A stretch of DNA of 64,000 nt. It comes from Chloracidobacterium sp. GTDB taxonomy: Bacteria > Acidobacteriota > Blastocatellia > Pyrinomonadales > Pyrinomonadaceae. Below are positions 6,681 through 15,583 of the stretch, piece after piece. The DNA lies in the NCBI GenBank assembly GCA_016712045.1, contig JADJRV010000004.1, forward strand, positions 1 through 64,000. Direction: 5' to 3'. A model generated the notes under the pieces. That model was not told the DNA's origin. It ran no database searches and was given only the letters and a program-made list of their open reading frames with translations. Position 1 is the stretch's first letter, and every line of letters starts with the position of its first letter. The position numbers and the translations under genes were made by a program.

Positions 6681-8899
6681 TTCGAAACAGCTTTCAGATG
6701 ATTGGACTTTTAATATTGTTCTGTTTTTCAGTGTCAGCACAGCCAAGCAGTGGCAGCAAGCTCAACGCGGCAGAGGCTTGGAAGGCAGGACATTCGCGGC
6801 ATGGCGAAGGCTTTGATGTCGGACCGCGCGAAAAGCCCTGGGTGATGACGGGCATTGGTAAAGTCAACTTTCCAATTACAACCAAAAACCCAGAGGTTCA
6901 ACAGTGGTTCAATCAGGGCATCGCGTTGCAGCATTCATTCTGGTTCTTCGAGGCGGAGCGTTCGTTTCGTTGGGCTCTAAAGCTCGATCCTGAATGCGCG
7001 ATGTGTTACTGGGGTTTGTCGCTAGCCGCTGCCGATGAACGCGGCCCACAGTTTTTGAAAGAAGCCGTTAAACGTAAAGACAAGGTTAGCGACCGCGAAC
7101 GCCGTTATATCGAAGCCTGGGAAGCACGCGGACAGACGGACCTTCCCGCTGATGCCGGCGGCAACAATCCAAGTGACGAAAAGCGATCTAAGCGGTTCAT
7201 GTATCTGCTCGAACAGCTCGTGCTGAAATATCCCGACGACATCGAGGCCAAAGCCTTTTTTGCGTTGGATCAAATGGGCGGCGAGCATCGCTACGCAGCG
7301 GATCTGATCATGCAGCAGGTGTTGGCGCGCGATCCTAATCATCCCGGTGCTCATCATTATCGCATTCACAATTGGGACAGCGCGGAAGGCAATCAGGCAC
7401 TCGACAGTTGCGCGGCATATGGCCGCATCGCGGCGGGCATCGGACACGCGCAGCATATGCCTGGACATATTTACAGTGGTATTGGCATGTGGCAAGAGGC
7501 AGCGATCTCGATGGATTCCGCGACGCGTGTCGAAAAGCAATATATGCGCGAGCGTCTCGTGTTTCCGTTCAACACCTGGAATTACGCTCACAACCAAAAT
7601 TATCTCGGCTACATTCAGGAACAACTGGGGATGCCGGAAGCTGCGATCAGCGGTGCAAAACAATTGCTCGCCGCGCCGCTTGATCCTAAATACAACAATC
7701 CGACGCGATACAGCGCTCACGCGCAAGGCACGATCGCATTGTCACGAGCATTGGCGAGATTCGAACGATGGAACGACATTCTTGATCCCAACACATTCAA
7801 CTGGCAAGATCACGCGCGCGACAAACTGACTCGCGCCTACATCGAAACGCTCGCTTATCTTGGCCTCAACGATCTTGAAAAGGCAGCGAAAAGTTATGCT
7901 GCGCACGCGGCTTTGAAACAGGAAATTGATAAGCCCGAAAATAAATATTTAGAAGCTCATTACACGACCCAATCGCTCGAACTACGCGGGCGTTTGGCCC
8001 TTGCGAAAGGTGAGGTCCTGAATGGTCTGAACCTGATCAACGACGCCGCCAAACAACAAGCCGAGAAATTTGACGACGAAGACGATCCGTCGCCGTGGCC
8101 CAACATGCTTTACAACACGCTCGGCCGTGCTTACCTTGAACAGAAAACGCCGTCGCTGGCAGTTGCGGCGTTTGAAAAGTCCTTAACCATCGTGCGCAAT
8201 GACGGCTTTGCTCTTGCAGGCCTCGTCGAAGCGTATAACGCGGTCGGCAATAAAGGAAAAGCAACCGAAGCGTATGCCCGGCTGTTGTACGTCTGGTCCG
8301 ACGCTGAGCCCGGATTAAAGTGGATGGCACAGGCGAAAGCCGTCGGGCTGCAGGCACAACCAAAAGACGTTTCGCCGGGACCGCAGCGCAATTACAAGAG
8401 CACAGTCCTAACACAACTTGGGCCGAGCGTTTGGGAGTCGTTCGAAGCACCTGAATTGAATGCCGTCGATGCTCAGGGCAAAACGGTTTCGCTCAAAGAC
8501 TTTCGCGGCAAGAACGTTCTTCTGATCTTCTATCTCGGCGGTTACTGTGAGCATTGCCTCACGCAACTGAAAGAAGTTATCAAACGCAATCAGCAACTAG
8601 CCGACTTGAACACAACAGTGCTTGCCGTAAGTGCCGATCTGGATCCGGCGCTAGCTCAAACAGCAAAATCGCTTGGAGTGCCGTTCCCTTTGCTTTCCGA
8701 TCCAAAGAATGAAACCGCTCGCCGCTTCAAAGCCTACGATGATTTCGAAGAGATGGCTCTGCACGCGACGATCCTGATCGACAAACGCGGCCGCGTACAT
8801 TGGTCTCGTACAGGTGGCAGTCCGTTCAACGATTTCGATTTCCTCCTAAAAGAAATAGGGCGATTGAATAATTCAACTAATCTGGAGGCTGCGAAGTGA
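6677..8899 (+). CDS. Secreted TPR protein with C-terminal peroxiredoxin/thioredoxin-like domain
   Basis: The 740-residue protein has a signal peptide (to about residue 22), a long alpha-helical TPR region, and from about residue 590 an AhpC/TSA-type thioredoxin fold. Its motif is YCEHC with cysteines at residues 624 and 627, followed by VLAVSADLDP and FPLLSDP. TPR-like repeats (residues about 75-560) include FNQGIALQHSFWFFEAERSF and YNTLGRAYLEQKTPSLAVAAF. A secreted thiol-redox enzyme on a protein-binding scaffold is a reasonable reading. The start at 6677 has GGAG 6 bases upstream. An alternative ATG at 6665 is less likely. Confidence 0.8.
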   Translation: MIRNSFQMIGLLILFCFSVSAQPSSGSKLNAAEAWKAGHSRHGEGFDVGPREKPWVMTGIGKVNFPITTKNPEVQQWFNQGIALQHSFWFFEAERSFRWALKLDPECAMCYWGLSLAAADERGPQFLKEAVKRKDKVSDRERRYIEAWEARGQTDLPADAGGNNPSDEKRSKRFMYLLEQLVLKYPDDIEAKAFFALDQMGGEHRYAADLIMQQVLARDPNHPGAHHYRIHNWDSAEGNQALDSCAAYGRIAAGIGHAQHMPGHIYSGIGMWQEAAISMDSATRVEKQYMRERLVFPFNTWNYAHNQNYLGYIQEQLGMPEAAISGAKQLLAAPLDPKYNNPTRYSAHAQGTIALSRALARFERWNDILDPNTFNWQDHARDKLTRAYIETLAYLGLNDLEKAAKSYAAHAALKQEIDKPENKYLEAHYTTQSLELRGRLALAKGEVLNGLNLINDAAKQQAEKFDDEDDPSPWPNMLYNTLGRAYLEQKTPSLAVAAFEKSLTIVRNDGFALAGLVEAYNAVGNKGKATEAYARLLYVWSDAEPGLKWMAQAKAVGLQAQPKDVSPGPQRNYKSTVLTQLGPSVWESFEAPELNAVDAQGKTVSLKDFRGKNVLLIFYLGGYCEHCLTQLKEVIKRNQQLADLNTTVLAVSADLDPALAQTAKSLGVPFPLLSDPKNETARRFKAYDDFEEMALHATILIDKRGRVHWSRTGGSPFNDFDFLLKEIGRLNNSTNLEAAK

Positions 8900-8933
8900 A
8901 CGTATCTCCTAGCCGTTGTGCAGGTAGAAATTT

Positions 8934-9002
8934 ATGAAACGATGCCCTGAATGCGGCTGGGATCATTACGACGAAAACGTCGTTCTATCGACAGCTTTTT
9001 AG
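8934..9002 (+). pseudogene. Second zinc-ribbon remnant
   Basis: A 22-codon frame reads MKRCPECGWDHYDENVV before a stop. It matches the start of the zinc-ribbon frame at 6558 both in protein and in DNA (ATGAAACGA.GCCCTGAATGC). Only the first CxxC pair is left, so it cannot fold as a zinc ribbon. It lies between two genes for secreted proteins and looks like a decayed copy. Confidence 0.4.
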
Positions 9003-9032
9003 CGAAAGAAAATACTTGTGAACACTTATTCA

Positions 9033-10907
9033 ATGAAATTTAATGTCTTGGTCCTAATGATCTTGCTGGTCGGCGGAAATGTTCCGGCTCAGGTTAAGTT
9101 TGAGGCGATACCGAAGGAGCTTGCGCCGAAATACAAGTTGGATTTTAACCGCAACTTTTTCTCGTCGGCGGAAACGCAGCAGGCGGAACTCAAGAGGGCG
9201 TTTGCTGTGCTCGAGCAGTTAGAAAAACTCAAGGGCAAAGTCACTGCGACTGCGGATAATTTGCTCCGCTCTCTCGAGCTATCTGACCAGGTATCCACGC
9301 AGTTTTATCGGCATATTATTTATCTTTCGCTGCGATACGCGGTCAATACAAAGGACGAGTCGAGCAACAGCGAATCTTCGCGTTTGAGCTCGGAGCTTAG
9401 TAAGCGGACGAGTTTTCTGCAGCAGGAGTTGATGCGGATCAACAACAGGACGCTGGCAAAATTTTTGGCTCAAAAGCCCGCGCTTAAGGAATACGGCTTT
9501 GTCATCGAATCGGCTCGCCGCTATGCTCCGCATACTTTGTCGCTAAAGGAAGAAGAGTTGCTGGCCGAGATCGAGCCGCTAGCAAGCGACTGGACGGCCG
9601 AGTTGTTTCAGCGTGCCCTGGATAGAACTCAGTGGGGCCAGGTCAAGGCGGGAAGCGAAACGCTCGATGTCTATCAGCAGTTTCAGGAGATCGCAAATAG
9701 CCCCGACCGTGCCGTGCGCGAAGATGGTTTTCGCAAGACATACGCTGCCCTGGCCTCGCAGCGGGACATCTATACGTTTTCGCTGACGCGGCTGATCAAA
9801 ACCGCAAACAGGCTGGCGCGCGTGCGAAATTATAAGGACAGGGCCGATGAGGTCCATTTCGACATGTTCCTGACCACCGATGAGGTGCGTAACATGTACG
9901 AAAAGATCGCCCGGACCGGCGACACACATAAACGCTTTCAGAGGATGCGTGTCGATCGCGTGAAAAAGCAGTCAGGATACGACGAGGTGAAATATTGGGA
10001 CCGAAATTTCTCGCCCGCCAATTCGCCTTTGCCGCGGTTTTCGATAGCCGAAACGACGAGAATTCTAAAAGATTCGCTCGCCGTGCTCGGCCCCGAATAC
10101 TCGCGCGAACTCGCCGCATTGCTTGATCCAGCGAATGGGCGTCTGGACATCGTCGCCGGAGAAAACCGCGTGCCCGGAGCGTTTGCCAACGGATTTCTCG
10201 GCAACCCGCAGAGCATCTTTTTCTGTTTTAATTACGAAGGCTATTTTGACGACCTCGATGCTTTTGCCCACGAGGCGGGCCACGCTGTCCATTTCCAGTT
10301 GATGGGCTACAATAAGGTCCGTCCGGCATATAGCGACGGGCCGAGTTATTTTACCGAGTCCTTTTCAATGTTTAACGAACTGGTCATGATCGATCATCTC
10401 TACACTATGGAAAAAGACCCGGAACGTAAGATCTATTATCTCGAACAGTTCATGACCTATGCCAATTACCTCTATTCCAACACGATGACCGCCGCGATGG
10501 AACAGGCGATCTACGACAAGGTCGGGGGATCGGACAACACGAGTGCCGACGATATCGACGCAATCGCAAAAAGCGTCGGCTCGCGGTTTTCGATCTGGTT
10601 TGACAAACAAGACGAGCTGAAAATGCGCTGGATGGACGTCCATCATTTCTACGACGCACCGATGTACTATCCAAACTACGTTTACGCCCAACTGCTGGCC
10701 CTAAAGTATTACGAGCTGTATAAAAAAGACCCGAAAAAATTCGTTCCCAAATACCTCGACCTCATGCGTAACGGATTTAAAGCCCCGCCGTCGGATCTGC
10801 TCAAGAAATTTCTAAATATTGATCTCCGCGACCCGCAATTGGCTCCAAACGCAGTTGGGATCCTGGACGACAAGCTCGACGAACTAGAGGTCCTCTACAA
10901 AAAGTGA
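9033..10907 (+). CDS. Secreted M3-family oligoendopeptidase (PepF-like)
   Basis: The zinc metallopeptidase signature AHEAGHAVHF places the zinc ligands at about residues 413 and 417, with the third-ligand glutamate in SYFTESFSMFNE. The length (624 residues from this start) and the helical N-terminal half fit oligoendopeptidase F, which cleaves short peptides. A signal peptide ending VPAQ indicates export, unusual for PepF but common for acidobacterial paralogues. I chose the ATG at 9033. A GTG at 9018 would add five residues, and neither has a strong ribosome-binding site. The gene stands alone between zinc-ribbon debris and a convergent ABC operon. Confidence 0.9.
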   Translation: MKFNVLVLMILLVGGNVPAQVKFEAIPKELAPKYKLDFNRNFFSSAETQQAELKRAFAVLEQLEKLKGKVTATADNLLRSLELSDQVSTQFYRHIIYLSLRYAVNTKDESSNSESSRLSSELSKRTSFLQQELMRINNRTLAKFLAQKPALKEYGFVIESARRYAPHTLSLKEEELLAEIEPLASDWTAELFQRALDRTQWGQVKAGSETLDVYQQFQEIANSPDRAVREDGFRKTYAALASQRDIYTFSLTRLIKTANRLARVRNYKDRADEVHFDMFLTTDEVRNMYEKIARTGDTHKRFQRMRVDRVKKQSGYDEVKYWDRNFSPANSPLPRFSIAETTRILKDSLAVLGPEYSRELAALLDPANGRLDIVAGENRVPGAFANGFLGNPQSIFFCFNYEGYFDDLDAFAHEAGHAVHFQLMGYNKVRPAYSDGPSYFTESFSMFNELVMIDHLYTMEKDPERKIYYLEQFMTYANYLYSNTMTAAMEQAIYDKVGGSDNTSADDIDAIAKSVGSRFSIWFDKQDELKMRWMDVHHFYDAPMYYPNYVYAQLLALKYYELYKKDPKKFVPKYLDLMRNGFKAPPSDLLKKFLNIDLRDPQLAPNAVGILDDKLDELEVLYKK

Positions 10908-10922
10908 TCAGTGTTGGTCTGA

Positions 10923-12203
10923 CTATTCGTATCTCAGCGAGTCGATCGGGTTGAGGCGGCTGGCTCGATAAGCCGGGAGGACGCCTGCGATGAACGCGAC
11001 CGACGAAACAAGCAGCATTACCGTTGCGATAGACGGCAGGGTGAACGCAAAGAGGCTAAACCCTTCGAATGATTCGGCATAGGCTGTGAGCAGCACTTTG
11101 TTCGCGATCAGGCCGACGGCGATGCCGCCGAGCGTGCCGAGCAGAGCTCCCCAAAATCCGATCAAAACCGATTCGAGTGAAAAGATGGCAAAGATCTTTG
11201 CCCGGCCCATGCCGAGAGCTTTTTGCAGGCCTATCTCTTTTGTGCGTTCAAGCACGGCGATAACGAGCGTATTGATAATGCCAAATGACGCTGCAAGCAG
11301 GGCGACGAGAGCAAACAGGCTCATGCCCGTTTTAAAGATACCGATCGCGTCGTAGGTTCGTTTTTGAGTGTCGGCGATGGTGTCTGCCTCAAAGCCGTTG
11401 TCGCCCAGCTTTTTCTTGACCGCGTCGATCTTTGCGGCGTCAGCGGTCGCCATCTGGACGGTGAATCCGGTAAATTTATCGACGCCGTCGCCGGTGCGTT
11501 GGGCTGAGTGGATCAGGCGGGCGGTAGCCGTGTCGACAAACGAATTGTAGTTGGTCATAAACCCTTTGGTCGCGACGCCGACGAGCTGGAGCGGCAAGGT
11601 TTTCATCTCGCCATTGGCGGCTTTGTAGCCAATGGTCGCCGTTTTGCCGATAAGGTTTTCGATATTTGGGTCTATCTCGCGGGCGAGGCCGAGCGGGATT
11701 ACGATCTGGCCTTCGCCGTTGATGGTTTTGCCGGCCTCAGTTTTTTGCGTGATTCCCTCTGATAGCACGCCGAGCTCAAGCTTGTATTTTTTATCGCCGC
11801 CCATAGTAATATATTGCCCTTGTAGCGAATAGCGCGGAGTGATGCTTTTGACACCGTCGATTCCACGAACTGCGGCTTCCATCTGCGGGACGGTGAGCAG
11901 CATTGTGTTTGGGTCAAAATCATCCTCGCCATCGCCCTCTTGTGGAGAATCTTTGTATTCCTCAGGGGCTCCGGCACGCGGGCCGCCGACCGGTTTGTCA
12001 AACTTTTTGCGTACCATTATGACGCGGTCGCTCTCGATATTTTTGACCTGGCTCTCGACATAATTGCGCATACCGTCGCCGAGGCCGTTGGTCATCGTCA
12101 GTGTAAATGAGCCGACAAATATCGCGGCGACCGTCAAAAATGTGCGGAGCTTGTTGCGAAAAAGATTGCGGTTGGCGATGCGGATCATGTCCCAGGTTTT
12201 CAT
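10923..12203 (-). CDS. ABC transporter permease, MacB/LolC-FtsX type
   Basis: This 426-residue protein has the MacB architecture: one TM helix after a short basic start (NLFRNKLRTFLTVAAIFVG), a periplasmic core of about 230 residues, and three C-terminal TM helices of the FtsX domain. The motif ERTKEIGLQKALGM is the conserved coupling region, and the end RASRLNPIDSLRYE is typical. Such permeases move lipoproteins, peptides or antibiotics across the envelope by mechanical work rather than classical transport. The gene overlaps the upstream ATPase gene by 4 bases (12200-12203), so the two are translationally coupled. Confidence 0.92.
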   Translation of the reverse strand: MKTWDMIRIANRNLFRNKLRTFLTVAAIFVGSFTLTMTNGLGDGMRNYVESQVKNIESDRVIMVRKKFDKPVGGPRAGAPEEYKDSPQEGDGEDDFDPNTMLLTVPQMEAAVRGIDGVKSITPRYSLQGQYITMGGDKKYKLELGVLSEGITQKTEAGKTINGEGQIVIPLGLAREIDPNIENLIGKTATIGYKAANGEMKTLPLQLVGVATKGFMTNYNSFVDTATARLIHSAQRTGDGVDKFTGFTVQMATADAAKIDAVKKKLGDNGFEADTIADTQKRTYDAIGIFKTGMSLFALVALLAASFGIINTLVIAVLERTKEIGLQKALGMGRAKIFAIFSLESVLIGFWGALLGTLGGIAVGLIANKVLLTAYAESFEGFSLFAFTLPSIATVMLLVSSVAFIAGVLPAYRASRLNPIDSLRYE

Positions 12204-12889
12204 ATTTTTTCACCTCGTCGTTTTTCAGACACGATCTGTCCGTCTTTCATCTCGATCACGCGGTCGCAGCGTTTTGCCAGATCGTCGTCGTGGGTGACGA
12301 TGACGAGCGTGATGCCCTGATCGCGGTTTAGGTCGAATAGCATTTTTTCGACCGCGGCACCGGTCGTCGAATCAAGATTACCGGTCGGCTCGTCAGCAAA
12401 AATCACTTGCGGCTTGCCGACCAGAGCCCGGGCGATGCAGACACGCTGCTTTTCGCCGCCTGATAGGTCTTTGGCCTTTTTCTGTGTTTTGTCGGCAAGG
12501 CCGACTGCGGAGATAGCATCGGCGGCATCGGCGGAAATCTGATCGGCCGAAGCTCCGCGAATGCGCATCGGCAGCACTACGTTTTCAAAGACCGTCTCGC
12601 GGCCGTTCAGGAAAAACTGCTGAAAAACAAATCCAAATTTTTCGTTTCGCAGGATGTTCTTTTCTTTTTCCGAAACGGCGGATACGTCGCGGCCATCGAC
12701 AAAGACCTGTCCGGCGGTCGGGACATCGAGACAGGCGAGCAGATGCATCAGCGTCGATTTGCCGCTGCCGGATTTGCCGACGATCGCAAGGCAATCGCCT
12801 TGATCGATCCGCAGATCGACATTTTTCAACGCCGTGTAATCGACGCCGTCGCCGGTGTATGTTTTACAGAGATCTTTTACTTCGAGCAT
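12200..12889 (-). CDS. ABC transporter ATP-binding protein (MacB/LolD type)
   Basis: A 229-residue ATPase with Walker A GKSGSGKST, signature LSGGEKQRVCIARAL, Walker B VIFADEPTGNLD and the H-loop VTHDDDLAKRC. It drives the FtsX-type permease encoded directly downstream. The ATG at 12889 is chosen because AGGA lies 7 bases upstream and the protein then begins MLEVKDLCKTY, as in the family. The open frame continues to 13159, but that extension is non-homologous. Confidence 0.93.
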   Translation of the reverse strand: MLEVKDLCKTYTGDGVDYTALKNVDLRIDQGDCLAIVGKSGSGKSTLMHLLACLDVPTAGQVFVDGRDVSAVSEKEKNILRNEKFGFVFQQFFLNGRETVFENVVLPMRIRGASADQISADAADAISAVGLADKTQKKAKDLSGGEKQRVCIARALVGKPQVIFADEPTGNLDSTTGAAVEKMLFDLNRDQGITLVIVTHDDDLAKRCDRVIEMKDGQIVSEKRRGEKI

Positions 12890-12968
12890 AAATGAATCCT
12901 TCGTAGCATTGGCAAAGGGCCGGAAGAATACACTTACGTCAGTTGGGCAGGAATGTTCTGTGAGAATG

Positions 12969-13351
12969 TTAAAAGACCTGAAAGCCTTTTGATTTGAGAC
13001 AGAAATCGGCAAAATCGGCGAGCCAGTCATGAGTGACGCTGTAGTTTTTCCACTGTTCGTCGCCGTCGCGGCGGATCGACATATCGTCGGGCTCGGCGGT
13101 GATCGAGAGGTTGGCAAAAATGCGTTTGTTAGGAGCAAGCTTTGGCAGATACTCGTCACGGATGCGGGTGCCGATCGCGTGAGCTTCGTCCATGTCCACC
13201 TTGACGCCGGTTGCGTTGTAGGTCATCTGGCGGATCGCTCCTTCGCCGACGATGTCGAGGCTTTTATGACCTCGAGGGCTGCTTTCCAGTTCCATACGTT
13301 TGCCGAAAATTCAAAATTTTCGCTGCCGAGATCGATCAGGGTAAAGCTCAT
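12969..13351 (-). CDS. Small conserved protein of unknown function (frame broken)
   Basis: The protein begins MSFTLIDLGSENFEFSANVW at an ATG (13351) with GGAG 7 bases upstream. After about 30 residues the frame shifts at the T run 13262-13265. One more base joins it to the rest, giving about 127 residues with GEGAIRQMTYNATGVKVD, RDEYLPKLAPNKRIF and WLADFADFCLKSKGFQV. It is soluble, has no cysteines except one near the end, and has no motif I recognise. It lies 79 bases upstream of the ABC ATPase on the same strand and may share its transcript. Confidence 0.6.
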
Positions 13352-13438
13352 AAGTAACTCCTATCGAAATCCTAAACGGCAAACGAGGATTGGTCAATGA
13401 GTTTCGAATAGGAAAACGATATAATTCGGTTTTTACGA

Positions 13439-13861
13439 ATGAAGTTTCAAATTCCTGTCAGGATAAAAGTATTGGATCCGCTGCCTAATGTCGCAATGAT
13501 GGTGCAGCGGGGAAAGGACGAGCTGTTGCCGCCAAGCTCTAAGTCTGAGGAGCAACTGGTATTCAATTTTGAGCTTACCGTAGACACAACCGAGACGAGG
13601 CCAAATTTTCTAGGCAAATATGCTCAAGGGCCTAAGGACGCGCGGTTTGTTTATGTCAATTCCGGCACGTATGCCGATCAGCATTCAATGTGGGGGCGTC
13701 GGGCGAAAATTTCGCTGATGACGATCACCGGGGAGCAGATCCAGTCGGTTGTTACGAATGACAGCGCGATTTTGCAAACAGAATTTCAAGGCGTCGGTCG
13801 AGACGGCGGGCCGACGTGTGCGAGCGTGAAAGGTATCGAATGGAAAGTGGTAAAAAAATGA
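13439..13861 (+). CDS. DUF5990 family protein
   Basis: This 140-residue soluble protein matches the DUF5990 pattern: VQRGKDELLPP near residue 24, FLGKYAQGPKDARFVYVNSG in the middle, then RRAKISLMTITGEQI and a Gly-rich GVGRDGGPTC near the end. The family has no established function. The stop codon overlaps the purM start (ATGA at 13858-13861), so the two genes are probably co-transcribed. No ribosome-binding site stands out before its ATG, and its promoter lies in the 87 bases shared with the divergent gene ending at 13351. Confidence 0.65.
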   Translation: MKFQIPVRIKVLDPLPNVAMMVQRGKDELLPPSSKSEEQLVFNFELTVDTTETRPNFLGKYAQGPKDARFVYVNSGTYADQHSMWGRRAKISLMTITGEQIQSVVTNDSAILQTEFQGVGRDGGPTCASVKGIEWKVVKK

Positions 13862-14884
13862 CACAAAAAGCTATCTCATACGCAGACGCCGGGGTTTCGA
13901 TCGACAACGCCAACCTTGCCGTCAATAAGATCCGCGAGTTTGCTAGGTCGACCTTTAACGAGCGGACGCTGACCGAGATCGGCAGTTTTGGCGGGATGTT
14001 TGCCGGGGCGTTTCCGAATATGGCAGAGCCGATATTGGTGGCGTCGGCTGACGGTGTCGGAACAAAGCTTAAGTTGGCGTTTGAGACAGGAATTCATAAC
14101 ACGGTCGGGGCGGATCTCGTAAATCACTGTGTCAACGACATTTTGGTACAAGGTGCGAGGCCACTGTTTTTCCTAGATTATTTTGCGACTGGCAAGCTTG
14201 AACCGGATACAACGGCATCTGTTGTCGAGGGAATGGCGAGAGCTTGTCGTGAAAACGGTTGCGTTCTGCTGGGTGGCGAGACGGCGGAAATGCCGGATTT
14301 TTATCCGCCCGGCGAATACGATCTTGCTGGTTTTATTGTCGGTGTTGTCGATAAGAAACGCGTTATCGACGGCAAATCGATCACACCGGGCGATGTCGTG
14401 CTTGGTATTCCGTCAACTGGGTTGCAGACAAATGGATATTCGCTCGCGAGAAAATTGTTTTTTGAGATCGGCGGCCATACTGCCGATTCGTACATCGACG
14501 AACTCCAGCTCGACCGTCGGCGAAGCTCTGCTTGCGACCCACGCCAGCTTTCTGCCGCAGATCGGCCCGCTGCTCGATTCTGGGGTTATCAAAGGCCTCG
14601 TCCACATCACCGGCGGCGGATTTCTCGAAAACATCCCCCGCATCCTGCCTGACGGCGTATCGGTCGAAATACAACGCGGCACGTGGCCCGAGCTACCAAT
14701 ATTTGGCATGATGCAGCGGCTCGGCAATGTCGAAACACACGAGATGTTTCGGACGTTTAATATGGGCATCGGGATGGTCGTGGTTTGCTCGGAGCAGGAT
14801 CTGGAAGCCGTCAGTAGTCATCTGGGCGATTGCCATGAGATCGGGCGGGTCATAGACGGAAACAAAGACGTAAGAATTAATTAG
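13858..14884 (+). CDS. purM: Phosphoribosylformylglycinamidine cyclo-ligase (AIR synthetase; frame broken)
   Basis: PurM closes the imidazole ring in purine synthesis (FGAM plus ATP gives AIR). The N-terminal two-thirds shows SYADAGVSIDNAN, SADGVGTKLKLAF, HCVNDILVQGARPLFFLDYF and LLGGETAEMPDFY. The C-terminal third, with HITGGGFLENIPRILPDG and MFRTFNMGIGMV, is in the +1 frame. Removing one C at 14504-14505 joins them through SYIDEL and STVGEALL, as in normal PurM. An essential enzyme broken this way points to a sequence error. The start at 13858 overlaps the preceding stop and lies 39 bases upstream of purN. Confidence 0.93.
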
Positions 14885-14922
14885 CCACAGAGGTCTCCGA
14901 GCCATCTGTGGCCAACCCGCAT

Positions 14923-15498
14923 ATGAAGATCGGAATTCTCATCTCAGGCCGCGGCTCTAACATGGTTGCTATCGTTGATGCAGTGAAAAGCGGTGCGATC
15001 GCTGATGCTGAGGTTGCGGTCGTTATCAGCGACAAAGCATATGCGGCGGGCTTAGGCAAAGCCAAAGAACGAGGTGTCGAAACGGTGGTTGTCGAGCGTC
15101 GCGGACGCATGCGGGCGGAACACGATGCTGAAATAATTAGCGAGCTAAAGAAACACGGCGTCGAGCTAGTTTGTTTGGCGGGTTATATGCGGCTCCTGTC
15201 CCCGGCTTTTGTGCAGGCGTTTCCTAACAGGATCATCAATATTCACCCGAGCTTGCTGCCGGCATTTCCGGGGCTCGATGCGCAGCGGCAGGCGTTTGAC
15301 GCAGGCGTCAAGGTTACTGGCTGCACCGTCCACTACGTCGATGAACATCTCGATAACGGCCCCGCGATATTGCAATGCGAGGTTCCCCGCGTTGACGGCG
15401 ACACGGTTGATACGCTCTCCGCCCGCATACTCGAACAGGAACACCGGCTCTATGTCGAGGCGGTCAGGGAGATAATAAGGCGGAAACACGACCGGTAG
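14923..15498 (+). CDS. purN: Phosphoribosylglycinamide formyltransferase
   Basis: PurN transfers formyl from 10-formyl-tetrahydrofolate to GAR in purine synthesis. The product (191 residues) shows the phosphate-binding ILISGRGSNM at the start, the catalytic block INIHPSLLPAFPG with Asn and His, and TGCTVHYVDEHLDNGPAI with the catalytic Asp. I use the ATG at 14923, where family homology begins; an upstream GTG at 14908 would add five residues. It follows purM closely, which makes a two-step purine operon. The short gap holds an inverted repeat of the GCCACAGAGG...TCTGTGGC type. Confidence 0.95.
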   Translation: MKIGILISGRGSNMVAIVDAVKSGAIADAEVAVVISDKAYAAGLGKAKERGVETVVVERRGRMRAEHDAEIISELKKHGVELVCLAGYMRLLSPAFVQAFPNRIINIHPSLLPAFPGLDAQRQAFDAGVKVTGCTVHYVDEHLDNGPAILQCEVPRVDGDTVDTLSARILEQEHRLYVEAVREIIRRKHDR

Positions 15499-15583
15499 GG
15501 AGTGTGTGCGAACCAAACTCGCTGTGCGATGTGTTGTTGGTTCGTGTTATTGTATCGCCACAACAAATTTCACGAGGAGATAT

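Noticed and set aside
7022..7726. Long antisense frame under the TPR gene
   Set aside because: Shadow of a strongly coding plus-strand gene; no ribosome-binding site or recognisable domain.
12890..13159. N-terminal extension of the ABC ATPase frame
   Set aside because: Non-homologous and overlapping another gene; the ATG at 12889 has a good ribosome-binding site and starts at the family N-terminus.
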